In this document: positions 12,901-23,437 of the stretch, piece after piece
Layout of the letters: every line of letters starts with the position of its first letter
Position numbering within the stretch: the stretch's first letter is position 1
Assembly: GCA_020736575.1 (NCBI GenBank)
Contig: JAGPYM010000013.1
Location: 62,001-126,000, forward strand
Direction of reading: 5' to 3'
Length of the DNA stretch: 64,000 bases
From: Thelonectria olida
Taxonomy: Eukaryota; Ascomycota; Sordariomycetes; Hypocreales; Nectriaceae
The notes under the pieces: model-generated
Told to the model about the DNA's origin: nothing
Seen by the model: the letters and a program-made list of their open reading frames with translations, nothing else
Database searches by the model: none
Program-made: the position numbers and the translations under genes

Positions 12901-15900
12901 TGGCTCTGCTGGCGGTTTGATATCAGGCTTCTTAGGACACAGCAAGAAAAGTCAATCTCAGAGTGGTCCCATTGGTCCGCCGCAGGGTCAGAACCAAGGT
13001 ATGCAACCATTGCCTCCGGGTCAAAATCCTCTTGGACAACATCCCCCGGGACGGTCTCCTCTTGCAAACCCTCCAATGAATCAGTCTCAAGGCCAATTCG
13101 ATCCTCGACAAGCTCAGGGACAGTTTCCACCAGGGCATCCTGGCCTTCAACAGAACTACCAAATGCAGGTTTCCAACGGGCAACCTTCTGGGCTGGCTCC
13201 TCAGCTGCCCCCTCTGGGACCAGTGTCACCAGTGCAACTCCCGGGGCAAATGCCCTGGGGCCAGCCGTCTTCAGGTACACCAGGCCAGGCTCCCCCTCCC
13301 GGTCAATCCTCCACACATCCACCGGCACTACGACGAATGACTGGGGAATCTTTGGACTCTCAGCTCCAACCGAACACTGAGCGACCGGGTTCCAGCGGTG
13401 TCAATCCTCCAGAGCAAAACCGGGAATTCGGGACTGCTCCTGAGCAGAATGGGTCTCAGGTTTCCTTGAACCAGCCTCGGCCTTCGCCACTTGGACAAGA
13501 GTCTCCGCTGGTATCCAAGGCAGCTCACGCGGAGTCGAGTGTTCACGACTCACCGCGACCGTCAGTCAATACTACTATCCCAGCTCCTACGGATGATGCT
13601 TCCATCCATATGCGTTCGGGGTCCCGAGGAGTGTCTCCAACTCGGTCTGTTCCCCTTTCCCACGCGTCGAACCACACTCCGAAGCCTTCCTTGGACACAA
13701 CTGTCCAGCGAGGAGATGTCGACACCACAGAACCACAGCGACCTACAATGGACTCGCCCAGCCTGTCATTCCGCAGTGCCCAGCCTGGTCATGCGCGCAC
13801 GGACAGTCACAACCGAGATGAGCTGCCACTGTCACCAGTCTCGCAACTGTCGAGGACGGGACCCCCATCGATAGCATCCTCCAACCTAGGCCAAAGTCCG
13901 CGTCTCGCCTCTGCGGCTGCCACTGTGACGGGACGAGGATCACAGCCTGGCACTCCGTTGCTATCCATGACTTCCAATACGCCACCGATGCAGAATCAAG
14001 GATTTGCGCCTCGAATGGCGCCACCGCCGCAGCAGCACTCCACCCCGTCGTCTCCCTTGCAACAGCAGCAGCACCAGCACCACCAAGATCTCCAGTCTCC
14101 TAACTTGCAGCAACATCAACAGCCGCAGCCGTCATTCTCTCCTACTCCGCAGCAGCAGCAGCAGCAGCAGCAGCAACGGCAGCAATCTCCAACCTCTCCT
14201 TTCCAGCAGCAGGGACAACAACAGCGGCAGCCTCTAGCCTCTCCTTTCCCGCAGCAGCAACAGCAACAGCAGAAACCACCACCTTCTCCCTTCCAACAGC
14301 AGGAGCAGAAGGCTCTTTCATCAGTTGCTCCGCCGCATCAGCAGTCGTCAGCCTCTCCCTTCCAACAGCAGGGACAACGGCAGCAACAGCAACCTCCTGC
14401 CTCTCCTTTCCAGCAGCAGGGACAGTACCAACAGCAGCAGCCTCCATCGTCTCCTTTCCAGCAACAACAGCAGCAACGACCTCCGCTTTCTCCGTTCCAG
14501 CAGCAGGGACAACAGCAGCAGCAGGTTCTTCCACCTCCAGGCCTGCAACAAAACCGGCAACAGCAACAACATCAAATACTTGGTCCTCAGCAAAATAATG
14601 CCCCGTCTAGAACCCAATCTCCTAGTCTTCAGACGCGACCAAGCTTTCAGACGATGCCAAGCCCATCGTCGCAGAGCTCCATCCCTGTGTCACGGCCTTC
14701 GTTGCAGATGCAGCGACCGCCAGGCTCACCAATGACACCGAACCCACATGGGCCTCCTCCAGCTATGATGAATCCCCCGGTCGGACAAGCTACTTCATCT
14801 AAGTGGAAGGGTCTCAGGAACCGAATGTCTGCTCAGATGGTAGCTAAACCGCAGCATGAACAGGGGAAGCCTAAAGAGAAGACGAGCAAGCTGTTTGGTG
14901 CTTTCAAACGAAGTTCCAAGTCTACGCCGCAGCAACCACAAACACCGCAGGTAGCACAAGGACAGCAAGGTCATCAGAATCTACACGGTTTCTTCCACCC
15001 TCATCACGGTCACCATCCTCAGGGAGCACCTATCCAACAGCAGATGTACCCTCCCGGGCAACAAATGCAACCTAGCCAACAGATGCCGCCTCCAGGACAG
15101 CAGATGGCACTGCGGCAACAGGTTCCTCCAGGGCAACAGATGAGTCCTAGGCAACAGATGCCTCCAGGACAAATTCGTCCTGGCCAACCAATTGCTGTTG
15201 GGCAACAGGTGCCACTTGGACAGCGGATGCCTCCTCCTGAACAACAAATGACCCCTGGACAGCAGGTGCCTCCCGGACAGGTTCGCCTGAGTCAACAAAT
15301 TATGGTTGGACAACAAATGCCACCTCCTGGACAACAGATGCCTCCAGGGCAAAGTAGTCCCGATCAGAAGCAAATGCCTCAACCGCAACAAATGCGCCCT
15401 GGGCAGCCAATTGCTCCAGGACAACAGCAGGGTGCTCCTGGACAGCAGAGTGCTCTCGTCCAACAGCCACGCCCTGGACAATCAAGTCCAATTGGACAGC
15501 ATGCTCCTCCTGGGCAATTGCCTCCTGGACAGCAAATCAGGCCTGGCCAGCAAAGCCCTCCCATTCAACAACCGCAGCAGTTCGTGGGACAGGTTTCTCA
15601 TCCGCAGAGTTACGCGAGACGACATGCGTCGCAACTTACTAGCCCTTCGTCGGGCCAAAAACCACTCTCGCCGCCCACAAGCACCAGCCCTCCAATGGGA
15701 CAGCAACCATTTTCGCCGGTAAACTCTACCGTAGGACAACAACCCAGACCACCTGCAGGTCAAGCAGTGGTAGGCCCTCGTCAGGGCACGCCTAAGGGTT
15801 TCCAGCGTCCGTTCCAGCCACAGCCCCAGCAGCAACGGCCCGGACAAAGGTTTACTGAACCCCAGTACGATCAAGTACCGATCCCTCAGGGATATGTTGC

Positions 15901-17041
15901 AGTCCACGGCGAGGGTGTAGTTGTTCCGTCACCGTACAACGTAGGCCGAAATCTAAACCACCAAAGCTCTTTTCAACATCCACCCCAACAGCAGGCCCAA
16001 CCGCAAATGTCACAACAGGTCTATTCTCAGCCACAATCCCCTGCGTCCATGGCCAGCCCATCAGGGTTGAGAGGACAGCCCCTATCCCACCCGCAAACGC
16101 CAATGTCACACCCGACCTCGCCTCAGAATGATGGTCGTGTCGGCATTGATCCAGGTTATCGGACGGTTCAGGGAGAAACTCGTCCGCCAGCAACTCCCCG
16201 GGGAGGTTCTATCGATGACTCCTGGCAAGCACCCCCACAGGTACAGCGAGTTGCTACTAATGCCAGTCAAGTGCCCCCTCAAGTGCAACGAGTAGCTACA
16301 ACTGCCAGCCACGCCAGCAGTCATGGCAGCGGGACAAGCAGCGAGACTCCGGGCAACGAAACGCCAGGACACATCGTCCACATGCATAGTGTCAGCGCAC
16401 TGGGGAGCGAAACGCAGTCGAATGGCCCGAGGTCACCGCCGCCGCCATCGAGCGAGAACGGGTTCCTCAAGCCACAAAACGCCACCACGCCACCGAGTCT
16501 CAGTGCTGGGTCCATCACTCCGTCTAGGGAACCAGGATCGCCTGTGGGTAATGAACAGAACGGAACAAGGGAGGAATACTCGCGACCGATTTCACTGAGC
16601 CCCCCGATAGGAGCAGATGACAAGGCTAGCCCATCCATTTCCCACGCATACTCGACGTCTGCGGTCAGCGACGAGCCGAATGTTGTTGCGAAAGCCACCA
16701 AGGACAAAGCCCAGACCAGCGAGGATGTTGGTAGTGATACCAATGAAGGTGTTAGGCTGCACGTGACGGGTGAGAGTCAGAGGGATGTTGCACATCGACA
16801 GTTGAGCAATGGAGCACTCATGCGAAGCCAAACACGAAATCGTGGTGCCCCTGCCGAGCTGGAAGACACGGAAGATGCTCACGCACGCAAAATGCGACTG
16901 GCGGGTCAGGAGGAGAAGATTCATTACGACCCGGATGCGGATTCCGATGGAGAACCTGCGCCTCAGATGGTTGCTACGAGCTATCCGGGCCAAGAGTGGA
17001 ATCCTTATGGAATGCCTGAGTATGGGGAGTGGAACGACTAG
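6906..17041 (+). CDS. Giant intrinsically disordered Pro/Ser/Gln-rich protein
   Basis: Function not recognised. The preferred model has three exons, 6906-6952, 7024-9484 and 9782-17041, coding about 3255 residues. The first join gives MDGTYNNPYAQGQSPLTPD and leads into a dense segment (about residues 27-62) containing KTRKWVEAKVQNYDGDDWGD, the most conserved-looking part. The second intron (9485-9781, 297 nt, GTATTT...TTTGTAG) is phase 0. If retained, translation stops after three more codons (VFH) and gives an 839-residue protein. Coding character in the third exon starts exactly at the acceptor, about 180 nt before its first in-frame ATG at 9965, which favours splicing. The rest is low complexity: Pro/Ala tracts near 10265-10420, polyGln near 14150, and PGQ repeats at 15040-15600. 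Short basic-hydrophobic patches recur. The C-terminus contains SYPGQEWNPYG. No membrane segment or enzyme domain is visible; a scaffold role is only a guess. Two separate genes remain possible. Confidence 0.65.
14101..14580 (+). repeat. PolyGln and SPFQQQGQ-type coding repeats
   Basis: Inside the giant gene, CAG/CAA codons build a run of nine Gln (14150-14176). Seven or more degenerate copies of a unit resembling S-P-F-Q-Q-Q-G-Q-Q follow up to about 14530. Mixed CAG and CAA codons with Pro interruptions suggest an old repeat rather than a fresh expansion. Such tracts often vary in length between strains. Confidence 0.85.
15040..15600 (+). repeat. Degenerate (P)PGQQM coding repeats
   Basis: About 25 degenerate copies of a PPGQQM / PGQQ unit occupy about residues 2590-2775 of the giant protein. 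The repeats are imperfect at DNA level, so they have diverged after duplication. The unit gives a Gly-Gln-Pro-rich, probably unstructured chain. Confidence 0.8.
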
Positions 17042-18703
17042 ATGTGGCGATGTTGAGGCTGCTCAACGGGAGATATATACATGGTTGGGGTGCGTTCTTG
17101 TTGGTGTATCTCGGTCTGTTTCTTGGGTATTCCTTCGATGTATACATGCAAGTTTGTGCTGTATTTGCAGGGGAAGGGAAGAGAAGAGACATATTGTATG
17201 TCTTTTTTTTTTTTCTGGACTTTATTCCTTTATTTTTCTTGCTTCTTTTGTTTCATTGGATTTCCCATGGTATATTGCCATGGTTCATACCCCTTGCGAG
17301 TTAGAAGAGTGGAGGAAGTAATTATGGAAGATAGGCACTTGATAACAAAAGCGAGGAATAACTGATTGGATATTTGGAAGATGTGTAAAACGAGCATGGG
17401 CGAGAGCGGAGTCTGCGCCTCGAGGAGATCCTTGCAGCGTCAGAGAACCGAAGCATTTAATCTGGTCATTCAACGGGCAATAATATTGGTAGAGCCGGTT
17501 TCTTCTTCCATTCTGAAGACGGAAGAAATATATTACCGTCGTAGGACACGACCTCGTCCACTTCCAGCTCACCGATGTGCAAAACCAAGGTCCTTGCCTG
17601 CCTGCCTGGTAGCGAACATTACTTGGCCGAGGGAAATCGATGAAGTCCAACGATAGTCATCAGGACGAGGAACGCAAATAAACTCTCTGGCCTTACATAG
17701 ACCTAGTTTCAGCCTCAATGCCTTCCGTCGCTCGCCTTGGTGCCGGGGCCCCGGCTTGATTTATGCTGCCATGCAGAGATTTCGTTGTCACAATTTATTT
17801 ACATGACGACTTCCACAACTCGAGTGAAATTTGCTAGTTAGAATTGGGCTGACCAGGGTGTAGTTATTGGAATGTGACAGGCGGTCTTGGCGCCAGGTCC
17901 CGAACTTGCCTGCCTACCACGTTGTTCGGGATAGAGCGTTGACATAGTCGAGAAGGAGAACCCGAGTTTTCGGTACAAGCGGATGGTAAGGTTTAGCCAC
18001 AGGGGCGAGGGCCGTGGCGATGACAGTTCGATGCGACAGTTTGGGGGAAGGGACATGAATCGTGGCAGGGTTAAGAGTCATGTATGTACATCTGTAGTTG
18101 GTGTGTCCAACTTTCAACTTGCCTTACCTTACAGATGGACAATTTGTTGAGTCGTCCCATGTTGGTGCCCTTAATAAATAATTAATATTCCGTGGTCCTC
18201 ATCATTATAGCGATATGGTCCAAGCGCATGTCAGAGGAAAGACCCGTCCCGTAGTACCCTGTCAATTGTCTGAGTGATTCTTGGTGGCTACCGACTAGGA
18301 TAATAAAGCGTGGCCGTGCTCTTCAGGGACGGCGTGGAAACGGAGCCCTTGAGCTGTGTGGGTTGTGTAGAATTGAAACAGAAACAGAAGTGTGCATCCA
18401 TCCTTATTAACATACCGATAAACACTTAGTAACTTGGATAGCTGGGCTACTTCGTACAAACAGTAGCCTCGGATTGTAATCGAAGAGCCCTGCAAAGCTG
18501 AAGCACCTAAAGAGATGGAATAGATTGAGCGACTTTGGAAATCTAGGCTCAGATCCTAATGCAGCCACAACGAGCTGAGTGGTGACCCGTCGACTGAGAG
18601 GCCATGCCAAAAGGGGGCTAGCACGGTAGGTAAGCGCCAGGGCGGCTGGGTCCTTTATCCGTAATGGAGTGGCGTCGGGTGGCATGGGCTCAGCAAGGAG
18701 GTA

Positions 18704-18756
18704 GGTACCTAACTCGTGGCTGGGACGGGACCGGGAACTTTGGGGAGTTAGGTACC
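18704..18756. repeat. Perfect 12-bp inverted repeat (stem-loop)
   Basis: GGTACCTAACTC at 18704-18715 is the exact reverse complement of GAGTTAGGTACC at 18745-18756, separated by 29 bases. The pair could form a hairpin or be two facing sites for one protein. The arm contains GTACCTA, a word that recurs in other intergenic parts of the window. Confidence 0.6.
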
Positions 18757-20124
18757 GACCGGTAACGAGTGCCACCGTCACCTCAACTGAAGTGCGCTGG
18801 CGACCCAATTTTTTGTTGTGCTCCCCGTTTCCCTTGTTTGCTGGCAGGCTGCTTTGGAGGCCGTTTAATCAGAGTAATTGCAATTACTCCGTGCCGCTAG
18901 TTAGCATCTTTTCGTAATACTCTCGGACGGCCATTTTACTTGGGGATGTGATAGCTGCTCGCCGTCTAAGTGTTTTCTGACTGGATACGAGCCTGTACAC
19001 GTACACGAGAAGCTCGAGTCAAGTACCCGCCCTCTCTGTCTCGTCGGCTCCTTCTCGTCCATGAATCGTAATAAAGCCACAAGCAATGGAACAGGGAAGA
19101 GAACCCCTCCAATTGGGAATATCTCTCAGTACTCCGTACTTCAGGAAGGAAGGAACACGCTGGCGCAGGGTCAAGTCAGGCACAACGCAACGCAACACAA
19201 CGAAGCACGGCAGCTGCCACCTGCATCAGCAAGAACAGGGTTTATTGTGTGCAGCTTAAGCTTGCTTCCTTCCGACTCGCTGCCTTCGCCGACCCAACCT
19301 TGACAATTATTTACCCTTTTATTATTCTTCAAACCTGCATCTGATAACTCATCTTTCTCTTCTTCTTCTTTTTTTCTGCTTCTCTTGTCTTGTTCTCTCA
19401 TACGGTACGAAGTAGTTCCATCTTTTGCTTTCTATTCAATACTCAGCCCCAATCCTGACCGTCGCCTCATTTCGCCCCCCCCTTGTTGGGAGAGACCGTC
19501 TGGCTCCCCCGTCGGCTCGGTAAATAGCGACACGACCGATAGCAACACGAACAAGAGAGAGCACAAGGAGAGGCCTCGTACTTTGTACTCCATACCGGTA
19601 CGGCCGTCTAGCCATCCAGCCCCAGTACGAATACCCAGCGCCGCCAACCCAGCCACAGTCCCTTCTCCGCTTCTGGGCCTTTGGCTCTTTAAACCCCCAG
19701 TCCGCCCAGTCCACCAGCTCGTGGGTCGGCGTCAACCCGTCGCTCATTGCGCAGTAGCCGCTCCTCGGTACTTCGTACCTCCTACTCTTCTCGCCCAGCT
19801 CTCGCTCTCGTTTCGCTCCTCGTCCGCGCATCATTCTCTGCTGGCCTTGGAAAAGTTGGGTCTGGATCTGGCCTAGGCTCTGCTGCGAGACCACCCTCTC
19901 TCGTCTCCTGGCCTTGGCTCCGTCGGTCGATAGTCACCCGTCGTCACTCGTTGACGCCGTTCCCCGGAGGATCCGCTCTCGCATCCCATTCACCCATTCA
20001 AGTCATTCTTCCATCCATCTCAACTCCTCTTCTATCCCGTCATCATCATCGATTCCCCTCTCTGCCGACCTACAACCTTCGACGCTTATTTTTCTGCCCA
20101 GTTCCAGCTGCAGATTCAATTTCG

Positions 20125-20143
20125 CACGTCACGTCACGTCACG
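20125..20143. promoter_or_regulatory. Tandem CRE-like CACGT/TGACG sites in SEC2 leader
   Basis: CACGTCACGTCACGTCACG gives three overlapping copies of the TGACGTG word (reverse strand) within 19 bases, 60-80 bases before the SEC2 ATG. TGACG is the core bound by ATF/CREB bZIP factors. The spacing of exactly 5 bases is a tandem pentamer, so replication slippage could also explain it. Confidence 0.35.
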
Positions 20144-20203
20144 CTCTCTGGGCCAAGAGCACACGACTTTTACGACTGACACACATACCACGCGCCCGCC
20201 CTG

Positions 20204-22331
20204 ATGGACTCGTATGTTCCTCTTCTCCTGCTTGGGCTTGTCTCGGATTGCCAACCCCAGAAAATTGCTCTTCTTCAATTTTTTCCTCACAGAATCTTCC
20301 CCTTCACATACTAACGCCCTCTTTTCTCGTTGCAGCTTCATCGCAATGTCCGCCGCGGGCTGGTCACAACCACTTTCGGGTGCATCACCGAAGAATTCAC
20401 GTCATTCCTTGGGTCATTTTCGATCACTCTCATCTATTGCTTCTGTTCCGAACTTTCGACCTCGAACTCCCACCCTAACGCCTACTCACACCCCCGTAAA
20501 ATCATCGTCATCTACCAACCTCGCCGCCGCAGCCTCTTCCCCCCTCATTAACGATGAGATGAGCACTCTGCCAGATCCCCGAAGTCGAGCTATGAGTCCG
20601 GCTCATGAAATCGGCGCCTCAAGTCCCAGCCAACACCCCGATCTTACGGACGAGGTTGCTACGCTTAGCAACAAGCTCATAAACGCCATCAACCACCAGA
20701 CTCTTCTCGACGACTCCCTATCTAGCGCTCGCCTTGAGCTCGACACAGCTCGTGAACGTATCCGCACTCTTGAGATTCAGAATGCCTCTCAGCGTGACAT
20801 GCTTGCTGGCGATGTCTGGATTCGAAAACAGACCGTTGAGGCCGAAAAGAAGCTACTGCACGTCAAGATATCTGAGGAGCGACAGAAGCGTCTTGACACT
20901 GAAAGGGCTAAGAAGAAGATTGAGCAAGAACTAGAAAATTTGACCGCTGCCCTATTCGAGGAGGCAAACAAGATGGTAATTGCTGCCAAGGAAGAGGCCC
21001 AAGCGGATCATGAGGTTCTGCAACGAAAAAACGACCAACTCAAAGCGCAACTTGCCGATTCAGAGAGCCTCCTGAAGTCTCAGCAGGAGCAACTCTTCGA
21101 GCTCAAGCATGTCATGGAGCACATGGTCGCTGAACGGGACGATCAGACCAACCCAACCGCTCCTTCATCCCCTGGACTGAACAAAATGGAATCTGGAGAG
21201 GATCATCAGCCTTCCACCGAGGACCCTGAACCATCTCCTTTGGCTCAATCTATTGAGCCAGCGCCTCCCACAACTTTCCCTCACCTGATTCAGCCCGTTT
21301 TGCGCAATGATACATTAGCCTATGACGACTTCACCAACCTGGCTCGCATTTCCCGCAACCGCGCTGGAAGCCGAGTTTCATCGGGCTCTATCAGCGCCCT
21401 CAATGCTCTAACAACGCTTGGGTTAGGTGGATCGACTTCGAGTGCGCACCCCTCCAATGCCTCTACCACGTCCCTAAATACCTCTGCCCCGAATAATGGC
21501 AGCGCTCCTCAATCACCCAATACACCTGCCTCTACTATGAGCGCTGCCTCAAACGCCTCAGTTGCCCCTTTGCCCAGCCTCAGAGAGACCAAGTTCTACA
21601 AGCGTGTCTTGGCTGAGGACATCGAGCCTACTCTACGTCTTGATCTAGCCCCTGGCTTGTCCTGGTTGGCCCGCCGAAGCGTTCTCACGTCCATGACAGA
21701 TGGGTCTCTGGTCGTGGAGCCGGTTCCAGCTCGTTCGTCGTCCTTCCTCGCCATGATGAAGCCTCAGTTCTACCCATGCTCACTGTGTGGTGAAACTCGA
21801 TCCGACCCCATATACTTGCGAAACCATCGCTTCCGAACTAGCGAGGCCGACTCTGCTCAACGTCACCCCTTGTGCAAATACTGCCTGACTCGTGTTCGCA
21901 CCACTTGCGACTTTCTGGGATTTTTGCGCATGGTCAAGGATGGCCATTGGCGGGCTGACGACGAGGACCATGAGAAGGCTGCCTGGGAGGAGAGTGTCAA
22001 GCTGCGAGACCAAATGTTTTGGGCTCGAATTGGTGGTGGTGTGATACCCGCCACCCAGCCCACGATGTCAATAGATCTTGAGAAGAGCCCGCGACCTAGC
22101 GAGGAAGAGCGTATCATCTCCAAGCCACCGTCAAGAGTAGCCTCTCCAGTCGATCTTGACCGAATTACTGAAAGGGTGAAGAAGGGCCCAATCGAGGAGC
22201 CTCATACGCCTCCTAACCAAACAGACGGCGCCGTCAGCGTCCGCAGCTCCATCCAATCCCTGGAGGTGAAGAGCGTCTCCGGATCAGAAGGCAAACGCCT
22301 GTCACTTACGATCCCTTCTAAGGACTGCTAA
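20204..22331 (+). CDS. SEC2: Sec2-like Rab GDP/GTP exchange factor
   Basis: Exchange factor predicted to activate the Rab Sec4 on secretory vesicles during polarised exocytosis and hyphal growth. Two exons: a tiny first exon (20204-20211, ATGGACTC) and 20336-22331, together 667 residues, beginning MDSFIAMSAAGW. A start at the ATG at 20346 would lose only six residues. Residues about 108-270 form a long coiled coil, the Sec2/Rabin8 GEF domain, with the Rab-contact signature LFEEANKMV at about 207-215. After a Ser/Ala-rich linker, a C-terminal block (about 480-535) has paired cysteines (CSLCGE and CKYC) and the hydrophobic TTCDFLGFLRMVKDGHW, seen in fungal Sec2 homologues. The tail is rich in Ser and acidic residues and could be a phosphorylation target, as known for yeast Sec2. 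Confidence 0.88.
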
Positions 22332-23437
22332 ACGGCGAAGCATCCGTGAGAGGAATCCATTTTCGTTATCAGGCTCGCTTCCACGACGCCTTGTATTATA
22401 TTTTGTATATGACTCTTGTGTTTAAATCATTGCATTATTGCATGCACTTTGGGTTTGGCTTGGATTTCGTTTACTCGGTTTTTTAATCAGGGAAGAGAAA
22501 AGGGTCAAGATGAAGCTAGGATTGGGGGGACTTAAACATTTATCAAACGACTGTTATGGACTTGATTTGGAATGGGATGGATGGATTATTTGGGTCTTGC
22601 AGTCGTTACACCGGCGTTCTGGGTATCCGCGCATTTCTATCACTCTGGCGCTTCACGGTTGGATTGGGTCTTGGCTCTGGGAACGGCATCATGGTTCCCC
22701 CTTTTTCTTCGCTTTTCTTGTTCATCGCTGAGCGTCATGATTGGATTACATATAGCTTCTAGACTTGCAGTCGTCATCGGACCAAGACGCTGCCCAATAA
22801 ATGTAGTTGTAATAGAAACCAAAATATGAACAACATATTTTGATAACTCAATACGAGTGATGATGAATCTTGCACGCGGCCGAGTGTCCTACCACAGAAT
22901 CATCATTTCTCGAGTCGAAGATTTACACCGGCATCTCGACTGGATGCAACTTGTTACTAGGAGCCTATCCTACTCAGGCAGCTCACGAGGATATCAATTC
23001 ATTCGTCCACCCTCGATCGTCTGAACATGATTGCTTTGAAACCGAAATTGATTTCTCAATTAGATAGCAATTATCTAGTAGGAGCTCAACTATATCGTAA
23101 TCTGGCACGACAAACCCCTAGTTCAACCAAGTACAAAAGAAAAGAAGTCATGCCCTGACGTCCCGAGTTCCGTCCGTGTCACCACCTCGTCTCCCTGTGA
23201 TGATTTCGTTTTTTGATCTTTCAATTGATAGTGAACATCTTGATATCTTGCAATACCGAAATTTCCGTCCCCGCTTGACAAAAGAACCACCACATCTTTT
23301 TGTTCTTCCCTAGCTTTCCTCTCTTCAATTCGTCGTCAGATGATATGGGTACATGGTGTTACACGGGGTTGGATTAACCACGCTGACAATGGTGAACTGT
23401 CATCAAGTTGGGAATGCTGCCCTCTTGGACTGGGTAT
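22332..23437. other. Intergenic between convergent SEC2 and PMT genes
   Basis: The 3' ends of two convergent genes face each other across 1.1 kb. No coding region or structured RNA is visible; TTGTATATGACT-like A/T-rich stretches are probable 3' processing regions. Confidence 0.55.

Larger units (their letters stand above)
17042..20203. other. Intergenic, 3.2 kb, with long pyrimidine-rich leader
   Basis: No gene recognised. It begins with the probable 3' UTR of the giant gene. A perfect 12-bp inverted repeat lies at 18704-18756. From about 19300 the strand becomes rich in C and T (TTCTTC, CCTCTC runs), typical of a fungal promoter and 5' leader, leading to the SEC2 start. Confidence 0.5.

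Noticed and set aside
14142..14534. Antisense Ala/Val/Glu-rich frame over the Gln repeats
   Set aside because: CAG repeats read as CTG, GCT or TGC in other frames, so open shadow frames are expected.
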